Source: Dipetalonema caudispina
Taxonomy: Eukaryota > Nematoda > Chromadorea > Rhabditida > Onchocercidae
Assembly: GCA_013365325.1 (NCBI GenBank)
Contig: JABVXV010000177.1
Coordinates: forward strand, 62,001 to 126,000
Direction: 5' to 3'
Length of the DNA stretch: 64,000 nt
Shown here: positions 37,613 to 51,382 of the stretch, one piece after another
How positions within the stretch are numbered: position 1 is the first letter of the stretch
How the letters are laid out: each line of letters opens with the position of its first letter
The notes under the pieces: model-generated
What the model was told of the DNA's origin: nothing
Database searches by the model: none
Seen by the model: the letters and a program-made list of their open reading frames with translations, nothing else
Program-made: the position numbers and the translations under genes

Positions 37613-39501
37613 ATGGCTACCGCCACTCCACCAGTAGGGAGTTCACCTCCACCTACAACTCCAACTCCAGCAGCTGGTACTACAGTTCCACCTACAGGAG
37701 GTGAACGACCAGCTGTTACACCACAACCACAAGGCGGAGTAAAGCCACCGGTTGCTGCTATATCAGTGCCGATACCACCAAATAAGCCGAATGAACCAGC
37801 GTTTCAGCTCAAAATTGAGCCAGATACAAGACTGGAGTTTAAGAGTGACAAATTGACGGATGAACCGTGCCAAATTGAAGTTAAATTGACAAATCCAACC
37901 AAGGATAGGCAAACATTCAAGGTTTTTTTTGGCCAGTGCTTCGTATCAAAATTAAATTTCTCTGAAAAATTGGGTATGATGGATGATGAAAATTATTTTA
38001 TGCTTTCTGATACAACTAATATCTGTTATCAAATTCAATGCGAGATGCGACAAACATTCAAAACTTATTCAAATCTTTGTCTCTCCTAATCTGCTGAGCT
38101 TAAAAACTTAAGTGATGAATTGATCAGTTTTTAAATTCTATCAGGAAGCATTAACATAATTATCTCAGATTATAAGATTCATAAGATGTTGCAAAAATCG
38201 GAAAATTCCCAAAACAATTCTATGTGTATCGCTGATCGAAAGAAAAATCGATGATTCATTGAACGTTTCCAGGTGAAATGCACATCGAATGATATTTTTC
38301 GGGTACGTCCACCACTTGGATTTTGCGATGCAGAAGCTTCGACTCCAATTAAAATTACGTTTTCAAGTAAAACAGTGCCTGATAGTGGAAGGCATTATTT
38401 TGCATTCTATCACATGAAAAGTAATGAGGTTCGTCAATAGTTTGAAACTGTGGTTAACCTTTTCAGAAATTTTTATCGAAGTAATCCGAAGGCCATTTTT
38501 CATTCGTTCCTGAGATCCGTTTTCTTCCTTTAATCGAAGAGACTAAATTTAAGCCATCCAGGACTCTCCGTTTTCTAAAATCTGTCATTTGAGATGATGC
38601 TAACAATATATGAGAGTTATTCAGAGAATTCATATTTCGATATTAGACGTCACTGATATTTAGAGTGACCTTTCCTTTAGCTTATGGCTCACAGTCAACA
38701 AGACAATCATTATTTGGCCATCGCCAAGTTATTTACCCAAGACCAATTGTGACGTATATTAGCTTTATATCCCTCAACTTTTAGTTATCTGTCGTTTCAA
38801 ATATCTGTTGAAGTTTGCTATAAATAAAATATCGCCAATTAAAACTTCTGTTGTCCATCAGAGTGGAAGGAAACAACCATTAGTATATCTCTCTTTTCGC
38901 CTTGTAGCCAGTTGTCTTTAAGTTCAAACATATCGTATATTTTTTACAAACTGCAATAAGGGATATTATATTCAAAAATAATTCAAATTTAATGAATCGT
39001 TCTTTAATATTCGAGCAATCAATCGATAGAACTTTCAGTAGCAACACAAGTATAAAGTATCTGAAGAAATTTTATATGAGTCGTACTTACAAATAAGGTC
39101 AAAGAGCAAGTAGTTGATCATGATAGGCAATATGTACTTTGGACCAGTCGCTTTGTAATCAACTCGACGGTCACTAAATGGCCATTGCAATGATTTTACC
39201 AACTATGGAGAGGAAGCTGCGAAAAAAGGTTTGTTTGAGTAATGATGCACTGTTTTATTTTCAGAAGGAAAAGACTGCTCGACAAGTTTGGACACCGCAG
39301 TCGAAGTTTGAAGGTGTACGCCGTATTATGGTTTACTTCCTCAAAAATGATGGAACTCCGGCCACACCGACTGGAAGTACACCACAAGCTAGCAACGTAC
39401 CTGCCGGTGGTGCTGCGCAAGCGTCGAATACACCGGCAGCGAGTGCACCTGCGCCAGCTTCAGCTCCGGATGCAAAAGAACCTCCTGCTGCTGCGAAATG
39501 A
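37613..39501 (+). CDS. MSP-domain protein with Pro/Ala-rich ends
   Basis: Exons 37613-37921, 38273-38428 and 39265-39501, all phase 0, encode 233 residues. Residues 1 to about 60 are Pro/Thr/Ala-rich. Residues about 64-185 form one major-sperm-protein domain with hallmark strings LEFKSDKLTDEPC, LTNPTKDRQTFKVKCT and GRHYFAFYHMK. The tail is Ala/Pro-rich. MSP domains are immunoglobulin-like folds that dimerise or bind partners. Free MSPs drive nematode sperm motility, while longer family members act in the cytoplasm of other cells. There is no C-terminal membrane anchor, so this is not a VAP. The start follows an acceptor by ten bases. Intron 2 is 836 bp, long for this gene. Confidence 0.9.
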
Positions 39502-40475
39502 AAGTTAATTGGAGAAAAAATGTACAAAAAGCAATTTGAACGATGCACAATATCCACCTCACATTGGATTTAAATGAAAATTTGGAAAAAGACCTAACAA
39601 AGAGTTCTTATATATCTTTTGCCAATCATGTACAAATTACCCGTCAATTATCACTTTGTGATATAACACATTAATGCAATAAACAATTAGTGGGAATGTC
39701 CAATACAACAGATCGAGAAAAATGAAGCAGGGATGGGGTCAAATCCTGATTGATTTGATGATGATTTGTAGTAGTTCGGAAGTTTGATAGCTGATAGAAG
39801 GATGTTATTCGACGATCCTCGAGCAATTGGAACAGCTGTGTGTACAAATCTCTATGCTCCTCTACACGCACGTGTATTTGTGTTTCTTTTCAGCTGCATT
39901 ATTTCGTTAAACTTTTATGAACTTAGTGTTGATGATTTTCCGACATCGTTGAATTGCATTTCGGGTAGCGTTTTGAATATTACTTTACTTCATTTAAAAC
40001 TTAGACTATTTTTGCAATAAATAATGTAAAATTTATCATTTCACATTTGCAAACAACATGGTTGATCGAATCTTCTCGAATTTTTACCCGCTTCAGCAGT
40101 TAGCAGAAGAGTAAATGTTACAAAAAGTGTGTTTATGTAACATTAAATAAGTCATTTGAATGCTGTATAAGACTAATTCCGACTATCCCGTACACAATCA
40201 CAAATTTAGATTCACATTTAATTTATCTTAAATTTAGCGTTTTCGTGAAACCTATCAACTTACGATTGTTAGTCTAATAAAAAACTACGGTTTTTATTTG
40301 ACTGATTTGGAATTTAATTTGTGATTTTTATTTTCCATTCAAATATCCCACCTTTTTATTCTAGCATGAGCCAATTTTTTTTTGCCAAAAATACTTAACT
40401 CATTAATTTCAGGTTTTTCTTACTTCTTCTCAATTTCTCACGATTAATTTCAATTAGCAGAAGTAAGAATTAACA
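39502..40475. other. Spacer between MSP-domain gene and syntrophin
   Basis: Holds the MSP-gene 3' UTR with an AATAAA near 39679. A minus-strand frame at 39671-39871 is coding-like, but no start or spliced partner was found. An acceptor (ATTAGCAG, ending at 40460) lies just before the syntrophin start. Confidence 0.45.
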
Positions 40476-43400
40476 ATGAAGACTCGCGGAAAAAACTTCG
40501 ACGTTGTAAGTTTGCTGTGTTACAATTTGCATGCATATTGCTTAGGAAAATTGAAAATCAAATTCAAATATGCAATGCGAAATCATTTTGCAGGTGCATC
40601 ATGGAATGGTACTACTCAGTGACGGTAAAGGTCGCGGAAGGCCAGTACGATTGGAACTCACAAAAGGTTGGCAATGATCGCAATAAATTAAAACATTTTT
40701 TGTAATATTTAAATCTTCGTAGGTTCTTTAATTTGATTTAAGTCGAGTGAATTGCAATTTTAGATGAAAGTAAAATAGCTTACTTTTTTGATCTTTTACA
40801 AGTTTGAACTTCAGATGTTCTCATCATCCAAATAACTACCAAAAGCGGTTTTTTCGATGATACGAGAGATTCGACAATGGAACTGGATACTAGCATACGA
40901 TATGTTAAATTGTGCAAGAAAAATGACGGTGGTTTGGGATTATCAATCAAAGTAGGTTAAGTAAAATAAAAATGGAAACATTTCGACTTCTCGACCAAGC
41001 GAAATTATTTTTCAGGGCGGTAGCGATGGTAATCAGCAAGTTCCAGTTGTTATTTCAAAAATTTTCCAAAACACACCAGGTATGTGCAATAAAATAGTCA
41101 TTTTTATTGTTCTCTATAGTTTGTTCTGCTGTAAGAACAATTTAAATGTCAATGTTGAAGAAAATTCACGACTGATTCTGTTACAACTCTTTCATCGCCG
41201 TTATTCTGCATCCTTCAGCATAGAAATAGCCAGTCGACGACTCTAACTTAAACAGATTATTTCAAAATGTTGACAAATGCTTCAGCTGTGATGATTCTTA
41301 ATTGCGAATTATTGATAATATTTTATTGTTACAGCGGAAGAGTGTGGTCAGCTGTATGTTGGTGATGCAATCGTTGAAATAAATGGACAATCAACTGATG
41401 GGAAAACACATGATGAAATTGTTCAAATCCTGAAGGATACTGGAGATGAAGTAACACTTAGTGTCAGACATTATATACAAATTGCTCCTTATTTAAAGTT
41501 AGATTTTACTTTAAAGTTAAATATTTCATGAAATACTATTTAAATTACCTGCTCAATTTTTTCATTTTTTTTATTCAAGCTTTAAAACCTACACGATCAA
41601 CATAAAAAAGGTCAAGCTATAAAATCTTTGTATGAAAGTTGTGAAGATAAATAATGAATCTCAAATATACTTTGTGAAAGCTGTAGAGGCGTATAATTCT
41701 TGAAAAAGGAATGATTTTTTTTGGTACCGTAATGGTCAGAAATTTAAAGCCATCATATTTTTAAAGATGTATGACAGGTTTTCTGCAACAGGAAACGGAG
41801 GTGACATATTGAAATAATTATCAGTGCTAGGGCTGCTTTTGAAGTATATAGCTCCATTAGTTTCGTTTAATGCATGAAGTAATTAGATGAACTTTTTCAG
41901 GCCAGCCGATTCGCTCAGATCACACACAGAAAGCGTATTTGACCGTCTCTATGAACCCAACACCTGGAAGGTCAATGATTCAGTTATTTAGAGTAGCATT
42001 TTTTTCTTAACTTATTAATGAAATCCTCGCAAGAACAAAAAATCAGACAATTTTTTTTTAATATTCATTTATATTGTCGTGAATTGGAAAATATCGAAAT
42101 CAAATTTAGAGCTCATTAAAAGTACATTCATCTGTTCCTGTTCCTATTGGTGATATAACTAGTACACGAAGTTCCGCCGCTCGAGGTACAGCTGATAATT
42201 CATCGGATGAGTGGAAAACAATGGCGAAAATCCCACTACCGATGGCGTTTATTACACGTTATTTATGGGGAACTGATAAATTAAGGTTACCATTTAAATA
42301 TAAATTATGTGATACCAATTAAGATCTTAAAAAATTTAATCTCATCTTATCAGCTTCATAGTTATAAGCCACAAATATTGCTCAATTCATCTTAATCACT
42401 TGGTGTAAATTTGAAGATGTCAGAAGTTATGTATCTGTCAGAAGTTCATTACAGCAAGAAAAAGTTTTTGCTCTCTTTCTCTATAATAGATAACACTGAC
42501 AACTTTTTCAGTAGAGATACTTCTTATCAGTACCAAATTAAATCTTTTAGTTTGTGGAATTTGCATTCAACAGAAAGTTGCTCTCTACTGTTATTCAGTC
42601 ATTTTTCTAAAATTAAAAAAATGCTATTTAGCAAAATTATTTTGATTCCAATTTGTCATTTCTCCTAAATTTGAAGGAAATTTTATCAAATTTCATGATT
42701 TATGTAGTTCCAAAAACGTTTTAACTTTTAGAAATAATGCATTCGAAGTTCGTGCGGTAGATGGTTCATCAACAGGTATTGTACACTGTGAAGACAAAAA
42801 TACTATGGAACAATGGATTAAACATATTCAGAGTCGCATTACATCGCTCAATTATAAATCCATCAAATTGTCAAATAAATATTTGCATAAAAACGAACAG
42901 GTCGGTACTAAGTCACATCAACATATCGAAAGATAAATGGTTGATTTTATGCTTGACAGGGTTGATTGATGCCGTGATGAGTAATTTTATTGCAAGTGCT
43001 TTTCAAAAATTCCCAAAACTATTTAAGCTGTCAGGTTCTTGAGTTAAAGTGATCAAAAAGGATTTAGCAATGGAATGTCATAAAATATCAATTTTACTTT
43101 GCAAATTTTTTTATGTTAGATCCATGTCAATTAAAGTTCAAGAAGAAAACTGAGGATGGCATTTCCAGATTACTTATATCGGCTGGGTAAGTGAACGATT
43201 ACCGGAAGAACATTTCAAAGATCCACGTCAACGTTGGGAACCTCGTTTCATCATCCTGAAGGGTGGCGAACTTTGCATTTTCGAATCTCCACCAGTATGT
43301 TAAACTTCAAGAAATTCTTTAAAGCTGTTTTTAGAGTTTGACCTTTGCTCATTTCAAACAGTTAACATTATTTAAATTATAAAATTGAATGACTTGTAGT

Positions 43401-44615
43401 TGAATTCGGATGATCTGAATAAATGCGTATCGCTGTACAAAATTTACGATACGGCATTTAAAGTAATGGATCGAGAAAAACCGACATTAGACAAACGTGA
43501 TTATTGCTTCTGGATTGAAACATCTATGAATGGTTTGAAGCATTACATGTCAGTTGAGAATCATCATCAATTCAATCAATTCGACATAGCTTATCATCGT
43601 TGTTTGCACACTACTGTCAATAGTTTTCAGGTATTTACTTTTCCGGATTTATTTCCATTCATATCACTATAACTTGTTTACATATCTCATTCATCTGTTC
43701 CAAAACATTTACTCACTTAAATTTTATCTTTTATCATTTTCCGTCCTCATTTAATTTCTATGATTTTCTTTTCAGCGTTTATACTAATTTGCTTAAAATT
43801 AATTTCCCAATGAATATCATATTTTAAATTCTCAGACACGCACATTTGCATGTAGTTATCAAGGGCGTCCTAGCGGTTTGGTGATTGATATTAAGCAGGG
43901 TATAAGCTTATATGATATTCCCACAAAGGTATGCTTTTTTTTTTCTCTCAGATGACAATGTTATAAGTTATTTATTTCAAGTAACAGGTTGTAAGGAAGA
44001 GACCTTCAATAAATAGTGCATATAACTTTTCTCAATAACTTATGTCATACTTTTAGCGTTACTCGTGGCAGTATCGTTTCTGTGATTTAGAATCATCATC
44101 TGATGATGGAAAAATACGATTGCGACTTATTTTCCGCGATCCACGAGGTTCATCTAACAATGGTTTAGAAATTAAGGTAAGAAATATTGAAGTTTTGATA
44201 GTGATATCATGGATCAAAGGATACAAAGAAATGATATTGGTTATGGATTTTGATATATTTGATAATATATGCGTGTGACATATGTTATGCTATGACATTT
44301 GCATACAAATATAATTATATGATAAAGAATTGGAGTTTAAATTTTGTATCAATTTGACTTTTATCAAATCAAAGATTTTTCCATTTTCTTTCGATCTTCT
44401 AAAAAAGATAGAAAATATGCAAAATGCAATTTAATTTTAATGTGAAGTAATGCAAGATATATCCCTCATCCATACAATTTCAACTTTTTTTCCTTTTTTT
44501 TTAGGATATTGATAGCGACGAACTTTTGTTTATTGTATACACAATGCATGCATTTTATGTGACCAAAGTTATTGGAACGGATCCGGATTACCTAAAAACT
44601 ATTCCACTCATGTGA
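40476..44615 (+). CDS. stn-2: Gamma-type syntrophin
   Basis: Thirteen exons in consistent phase: 40476-40505, 40594-40666, 40815-40951, 41016-41079, 41335-41497, 41901-41970, 42110-42285, 42732-42900, 43169-43294, 43400-43630, 43836-43928, 44057-44176 and 44505-44615; 520 residues, like vertebrate gamma-syntrophins (about 517-539). A PDZ domain (about 64-148) has the carboxylate-binding GLGLSI loop and GDAIVEING. PH-type sequence (GWVSERL, RWEPRFIILKGGELCIFESPP) and a C-terminal syntrophin-unique region follow. Syntrophins bind dystrophin/dystrobrevin and tether channels and signalling proteins at the membrane of muscle and neurons. The start follows an acceptor by 15 bases. The gamma class is judged from overall residue pattern, and a sister paralogue is the main alternative. 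Confidence 0.9.
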
Positions 44616-47600
44616 TTGTGCATGCAGAGAAGAAATATAGCAACCTTTGTGGTAGCACAACTAGAAGAGTTGAAATATTTTTATAGAACGGCAAGAATGT
44701 TTATTTATGACGAAAGGTTTTGAATTGTTCCGTGATACTGTATATATTTCTGTTTCATGTCATAGCTACCTTTAGTTAGCTGGATTAAGTCATAAAAGTT
44801 ATGAGATAAAAGTACGAAGATAGATTCTTAGTCGTTCAGTGCTAGTAAATAATTAATTTAATTTCTAATAATTTACATGATCATGCCAACATTAACTTTT
44901 TTCGGGGATTAAATTGGGAAAATGAAATGAGAGAATGGGAAAATGATGTGTAATTTGTAATTTTAAATAATGTTTTTCATTCTGCTGAAATCACTTCTTC
45001 AGATTAATTAATCAAAAACAAACGATATTCCCGCATTTGGATTAAAAACATTTCAGTGAATTGTTAAAAAATGGAAAAATAGTTGCGAAGGTGAAGTGCA
45101 ACAACCGTTTGATGGAAAGATGTGTATCTTTGTGTGAAAAAAAAAAAAAAAAAAAAAAAAACTAATTTCGAATCATTTGAAATTCATTAATTATTCAAAG
45201 TGAATTTTTCTAATGTTTAAACTTTCCAGAAATAAGTTGAAATAATAGATGATCTTCGCGCTAATATTTTATACATTTGCCTGTTTAAAATAAATACTTA
45301 AATAAACCATGGTTAGGCACGATTTATTTTAATTGCTATGCTTGGTTCAATTTGAGAGACAAAAAAAAAAATTAACCACAAATGGAAAAGGCATTAGAAT
45401 AAAGTGCTGTTTTATCGTCGATTGTTTTGTTATCTGTCAGGAAAGTTTTTCCTCTTCGCAGAGAAACAAGCAGAAAATCAGAAAGACATGATAACAATTA
45501 TCACTAATTTACCCACAAAAAGTTTTTAGCGAAAATTTTAGAAAAAAAGAGTTGCAAAGTATAAAACTCTGCAAGTCAAAATCGCTACTTCAATGGCGAA
45601 TTACTCTTTGTACCTTCCCAGAGAATTCTACGCTTTCTTGACTACTACTCTCACCCTTTCATTTGAAACAAATGGGCTCTTCCCTGGACTATCTAAAAGT
45701 TTTCGAAGAACTTAAAATTTTAGCTTTAGAAATCCTAATGATAACTTCTGTTACAAATCACATGAAAAATTTCTCTCATTTCTTTTCCACTCATTTTGAA
45801 CACAATTTTAACTGTTATTTTGGCCTCTTTATGCATTGATATGTTTGACTCAATTACAACCAAACAAAAACAGCAAATAAAGCAATTAGATGTGCAGTGA
45901 AATCCGAGGGATCCTTCTGAAAAAGTGAAGCAACGTTCTAAATGTTGTGTTCGCGTATGCTTATTCTTTTTGTAAGATTTATCCAGATCAACTTCAATCT
46001 AAAATTTTACATTAACTTTATTTTTGAATCATTTCAAAAGACAGCTATTTCATAGTACTTTTTTTTTCTTTGAGGTTATTCTGTTTCTTAAATGATGATA
46101 ACAGTTACGCCACATTTCTCGATTATATTCAGATATCCTTGGTGATCTTATGCTTTATAGTCATGCAGCACTATTATAGGCCATCCCTAAAAATATACAC
46201 GGTAAAAGTTTTGCTCCCCATTTTAACCTTTGTATTTCGATTCCACAACAGCACTCTCACAAACAAGCAATGTTTCAGATTCATTTCATGCAGCATATGC
46301 TGAAATTGAAACAGCTGCTCTGCCAAATTACTGTACTGATAACATGTAGTGAAATAAGTGCTCATTTCTAAGTTCTTTCAAATACTTAATTTTACCTATA
46401 TAAAAGAGAGTATAGAAAGCAAGTAAATGAGTGAACGAATCGCAGTTTGATCACTGGAAAGTCTTAATAATAAAAAATATTACCAGTAGTTAGTTTCACT
46501 TTAACAGACGAGTATATTAGATTATAAGTAGCAAGGCATTTTCACTAGAGCCAAATTAACAATATGCGGAGTCGTAATCTATTGGCTAAAAAAATATGCT
46601 CTTATTATGCATATTCATAAAAGAAATATAGATATAACACAGCATTGTTCGACACTTTTATTCATAAACTATGTCGAACAAATATAATGGCCATTTACTC
46701 TTTTTTATAAGAATAAAGAACAAATGATAAAACATACATTATGATGCATCAAAAATTCCTGAATACCACAAAATCCATAAACTATTCATAACTGGGCATA
46801 TGATCCGTTACCTCATCGAATCTTAGTAACAGTGAAAGCATGTAAAATCTGGAATTTTACAATAAATTAAATCATAAAACAAAGAAGTTTCTAGAATCAC
46901 ATCAAACAAATGAATTGCATGGCTTAGTTATAGAAAAAACTTACAGCTAAACCAGAAAGAACAAGTTTACAATGCAAAGCGATAGATGAGCTTACATAAA
47001 CTGGCTGCTTAAAACATGACGCACAAAACCTGAGCGACAATTAACACCATCCGTCCAACTATCTGTCAATTTCCCGACTACCTAAGTTTTTTTTTTTTTT
47101 TAAAAAAAAAACCTCTATTACCGCATAATGAGAATTAAAAACTATATTTAAATTTGCTCCACTCAACCATTAAACGAAAGCCGAAAATACCTGTTTCCAG
47201 ATTTTTACCATCAAAATTTTGCTATAAATTGGAAATCAGTGATGTTAATAATGACTAGCAAATTTTTATAAATTTTGTGAGCAGATTCAGAAACGTAATT
47301 CAAGGCTGTAAATGGAGAGTAGAATACGTAAAAAACCAAATCAGAAAACAATTCACACCCGTAAATAAAAAATAACAAATTTAAAACATAAGAAAGAGCA
47401 TTATCACCGGACTTCGATAACTTCAAAACAAATTATGTTGTCTTGTATATATATCACAACTGCTCATACTAGTAACTTTTCATATTTTAATCAAAACTGA
47501 AAGCTACAGTCTTTTCATCTGGATAATTCTTGATATACTATAGCTGACTGACATTTCCAACAAAACAAAACATATGACTTTTTTCTTTATAATGAATGAT

Positions 47601-47685
47601 TTAAAGCTACTAGAAATGTGAAAAACATTAGAAATCATTGTTGTGGTGAACTGATTCCAACTGCAAATTCAAAATTTAAGTAACA
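44616..47685. other. Convergent intergenic region
   Basis: About 3 kb between the syntrophin stop and the stop of the minus-strand methyltransferase gene. It contains a 25-base A-run at 45137-45161 and several shorter homopolymers. No splice-supported frame was found. Confidence 0.5.
45137..45161. repeat. Poly(A) tract
   Basis: An uninterrupted run of 25 A on the plus strand, about 520 bp after the syntrophin stop. It could be a simple repeat or an old retroposed tail; no adjoining element was recognised. Confidence 0.8.
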
Positions 47686-50600
47686 TCAGGAAGTGCTTCC
47701 TGCTTTGATTTTACCCTTTGCGAAAGACATTTCCATAACACCAAACTGCTGAATGAAACCGAAATGACTCCAAGCCTCTTGAAATCGTTGGGACATCAAA
47801 CGTTGACTGATATGAGGGTCAACTTGCTGTACAATTTGACACGCAAGTATTGTGTTCATTTCACGAAATAGCGGAGCAATAGCACATGTTGGAAAATACT
47901 TCTGGTATGCATGCACTACCTGTAAGATAGAACTGGAAGAGGTGATAAAATCTAGCTTTCAAACTCACAGGTTCATGAACTCGGAAGTTCCTTGCACAGA
48001 AACATTTTCAAGTGAATTAAAAAGTTAGAAACAATTAAATTAAAATACAGAAGGTTGTAGACCGCCTTTAAATTGAGCAGGAAGTTTCCCAGACTAAAAA
48101 ACCTAGATTATATGTAAATTTTTAATATCATTAATATTTCAAGTATATCACTAAGTCTGGGTTATAGGTCTTTTCTGTGCTAAATGGAACCAATCAAAAA
48201 CTGCGAAACGAATTCCATTTCACCCGCTGTAACTAGTACTATATTAACAATAGTTTGACATTTGAAAGATAAGACCTCATGGACTTGATCCAAGACATCT
48301 TCTCGTGGCAAAATATTCAGTACCACAATTCCTGAAATTATCAGCAAGAGATGATAAATATTGCAGACGTAGTTCTTTGTTTCAGCTAGATATAACTTCC
48401 ATGGAAATCCTTGAAATGCGATTGTTGTACCAATTCGTCGAAAAAACAAAAGAATAAAATAAAATACCTGTCGGTTCCAAAATTCTCTTTAAATTTTCTA
48501 TAAAATTTGGACGGATGAACGATTCGGCAGGACAAATTACATCGCCGTTCTCGTCACATACATCAATGAACACAACATCATAGAGAACTTCTGAAATTAA
48601 TGATGAAAACTGATAAAGTTGAGGGATGTTATGTTCGCTATGTAAATGATTTAAAATGACATTTGTGTTAAATATTAAGTACCCAAACCACCCAAACGAA
48701 TTCAATACCGATACTAGTTCTACGTTCAGATTCAAAGAATATCATGAAACAAGCATTACTTTTAATTACTGCTTTTTCAATAAATTTCACTCCATCCATC
48801 GTAACAATCTGGATTTTTTCATTCTTTTTTTCTAGTCCGAACCATCGCCAAGCCAGATCAATAATATCTTCGTCCAGTTCGACAACAGTTATTGCCATCT
48901 ACATGGAAAAAGGAAACTGAAGTTCCTCAAAAACTAATAACTTTTCGTTCCTATTTTTTGCGTATCGGACAACAGCCTCCCAAATATTGCAGTATCTACT
49001 GTTTGGATCGGATTTTTAAGAATAAGTCAAAATGACAAAAAAATGGAGAGGAAACAGGTTTCACACTAAATGTTATTTTTTTCCACACTTTTTCTACTTT
49101 TAACTCGTTCCGTGTTTTATTGAAATCTCATCTATGTATTTCATTAACTGTTAGAAAAATTCAATAAATCTTAGGCACTGCGATCCTTAGCTCAGTTCGG
49201 TATCTCATTTTGTTGATTACATTCTTGCAGGAATCAGTAATCAATAAAGAACCGTTAAAGAACCACATTAGGTCCAATGTATAAACTAATCACCTTCAAT
49301 GAGTGTCTGATAATGCATCTATAAAATGTCCGAAAAAGCGACCTTCGGAAAATGACTTGTCAAAAACATATTCATGCTGCCACCACCAAGACCGATTATC
49401 AAAACATTCGCTGTCAAGTTGGCGTAATCAGAGAGTGCCAACGCAGCAACGCCAAACGGTACAGTTAACATAACTGCTACATATTGCCCATTGATATGCG
49501 TATGATTCACTTTCCAGAACCGTGAATCCGATTCTTTAGACTTGACACCTGAATGCTTTCCTCACAATAGATTGGATTCAGTAATAATGCAATAAATTTA
49601 AAAATACGAATATGGATGAAAATGTTCAACCCATCATCAATTTGTATTATTGCAGTCTCTACAAACCTAAATTTCAAGAAAGCAATTGCATTAAAACAAT
49701 ATCTCATCAACAATTGCAATCTATCAACAATTTCAAGTTCTCAAATGAACTTCAAACTAAACCTGTAGGTGGGATAAGTCGAACAACAGTCTCATGTTTC
49801 TTTTGAACATGTCGCATTATCAAAAAACGATTAACATCACCACTGAAATAACTCATCTGTTTATTTTAACTGAATAAATTCGAGCCAACTTCATCGCTAA
49901 GTATACTGCTTAAATATATACTTCGATTCCACTATCATTCTTCACAGCTCTCAATTTAGATCGAGCTCTTTTTCAGTCCTAGAGAAAACTCACTTGAATT
50001 TTCCAAACTCTCTCAAGACAAAATTGGATAACAGGTGATCTTCCATTCCGCTTTTATGCAATAAGTTTTTATGAAAAAGTCAAAGGGAATCCGGAAATCT
50101 TATGGAAGCGGCTCTTCCTTTGTTGAACTTGGAATTTAAGAAGCTCAAATAACTGAAATTTTAGAAGATATAAAATATGATATATGCAAGGAATAATTTG
50201 ATAAACAAGAAATACAAAAAAAGGTACTTACGTAAACATATCGACAGCATCATAAACAGTGTAGCAATCCTTTTTCATATCAGAACAAGGCCGTGATTCA
50301 ATCAAATAACGGACCTGTTGACCTTGTGCAGCAGCAATTCCAAAACTTTGATCTTCCACAAATACTGTCCAATCCAATGACAAATAATACAGGAACTTAA
50401 AAAGTATAGAGTAGAAACTTGATATCTCTTACATTACTTTACTTATTCGTTACTTTTACTGAAATCTGCTCTATTAACTGCTTTATCTATCAGCTTGATA
50501 AGAAAATGTTCTACTATCCTGAGAAGTACTCCATTCTCAGCTGTATACATAACATCAAGTGAAAGTGATTCTAAAATAGCACGTAACATTTTTGCACCTG

Positions 50601-51382
50601 TTTTATAACTCATAGTTTTTCAGCAATAGCTGATATCGCTTCAACTGTAAACTCAATGTTTACTTTGCTAAATGCAAGTAATGCCTTGTATTGTTTTATT
50701 ATTGCATATACTACATACTGATACATGGATTGAGGTTCACCTCTCACACTGTGTAGCTTTTCATTAAATTCTAGAATGTACTTTGTCGTGCAGCTTGCTT
50801 TTTGCAAGGTGCCGCTGCAAAGTAATTTCAACATTGCTATAAACAATCTAAAACTAGATATAGATTGGACTGATACTATGCAACCGCTGTGAGAATTCAT
50901 AACAATTCAAAATTTTCATTTGCTTAAAGTAACAATACATGTACACTGTGCAAATAAACGCAACTTGAACTGGACATTTATTTTAATGTAAAATTTAGTT
51001 GAATCATAATATCACTACAGAACCAAACAGAAATACATAGAACTTAGTTTTTGTTTAATAGCTGATTGAGTTATCCCTCTTCAGAACTATTAAATTAATC
51101 GTGAGCAAACAGGAGAGTTTATCACTTACTACTCTGAAGGATCTGCGAATTCTGTACACACATAATAGAAAGATTATTCTTGCTTGACCTATAAGAATGA
51201 ATTTGATATACCGCTGTGACGGAAGCGCCAAGTATGATGATTATCTTGAATGTGGGCAGCATATGACGGGATATACCTGAGTTTACAGATAGTTGCCATA
51301 ACAAATTCATTATTGGATATGATTCTTCAGTTCTCTCTTTGCTTCTTCCATCCTTCAAATCTTCCACTGTTGAGGGAAGCAT
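47686..51382 (-). CDS. Spermidine-synthase-like / METTL13-like methyltransferase, membrane-anchored
   Basis: Minus-strand exons 51382-51130, 50364-50232, 49842-49763, 49548-49343, 48898-48760, 48590-48468, 48331-48276 and 47919-47686 give 407 residues in consistent phase. A hydrophobic segment (about 46-60) near the N-terminus suggests a signal anchor. The Rossmann core shows motif I LIIGLGGGS (206-213) and motif II VVELDED (229-235), whose acidic residue should bind S-adenosylmethionine or its decarboxylated form, then YDVVFIDV. This matches the spermidine-synthase-like C-terminal domain of METTL13 proteins; polyamine synthase activity is not implied. The start follows a CTTTCAG acceptor by three bases. 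Two donors (GTCGCT at 49342, GTCTTA at 48275) are weak, so these borders may be off. Intron 1 holds a ClpX-like remnant. Confidence 0.8.
50443..50770 (-). pseudogene. ClpX-like C-terminal remnant, frameshifted
   Basis: Inside intron 1 of the methyltransferase gene, on the same strand. One frame (down to TGA at 50612-50610) reads KQYKALLAFSKVNIEF then EAISAIAEKL. The next frame, from 50613 to TAA at 50445-50443, reads MSYKTGAKMLRAILESL then LDVMYTA. Together they match the C-terminal small domain of the AAA+ unfoldase ClpX (family pattern LEFxxEALxAIAxKAxxRKTGARGLRSIxE, mitochondrial CLPX in animals). The two pieces are adjacent but out of frame by one base, and the FNEKL region before them is also degenerate. 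The AAA+ core is not nearby. It is most likely a decayed partial copy; a sequencing indel would explain only the single shift. Confidence 0.72.
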
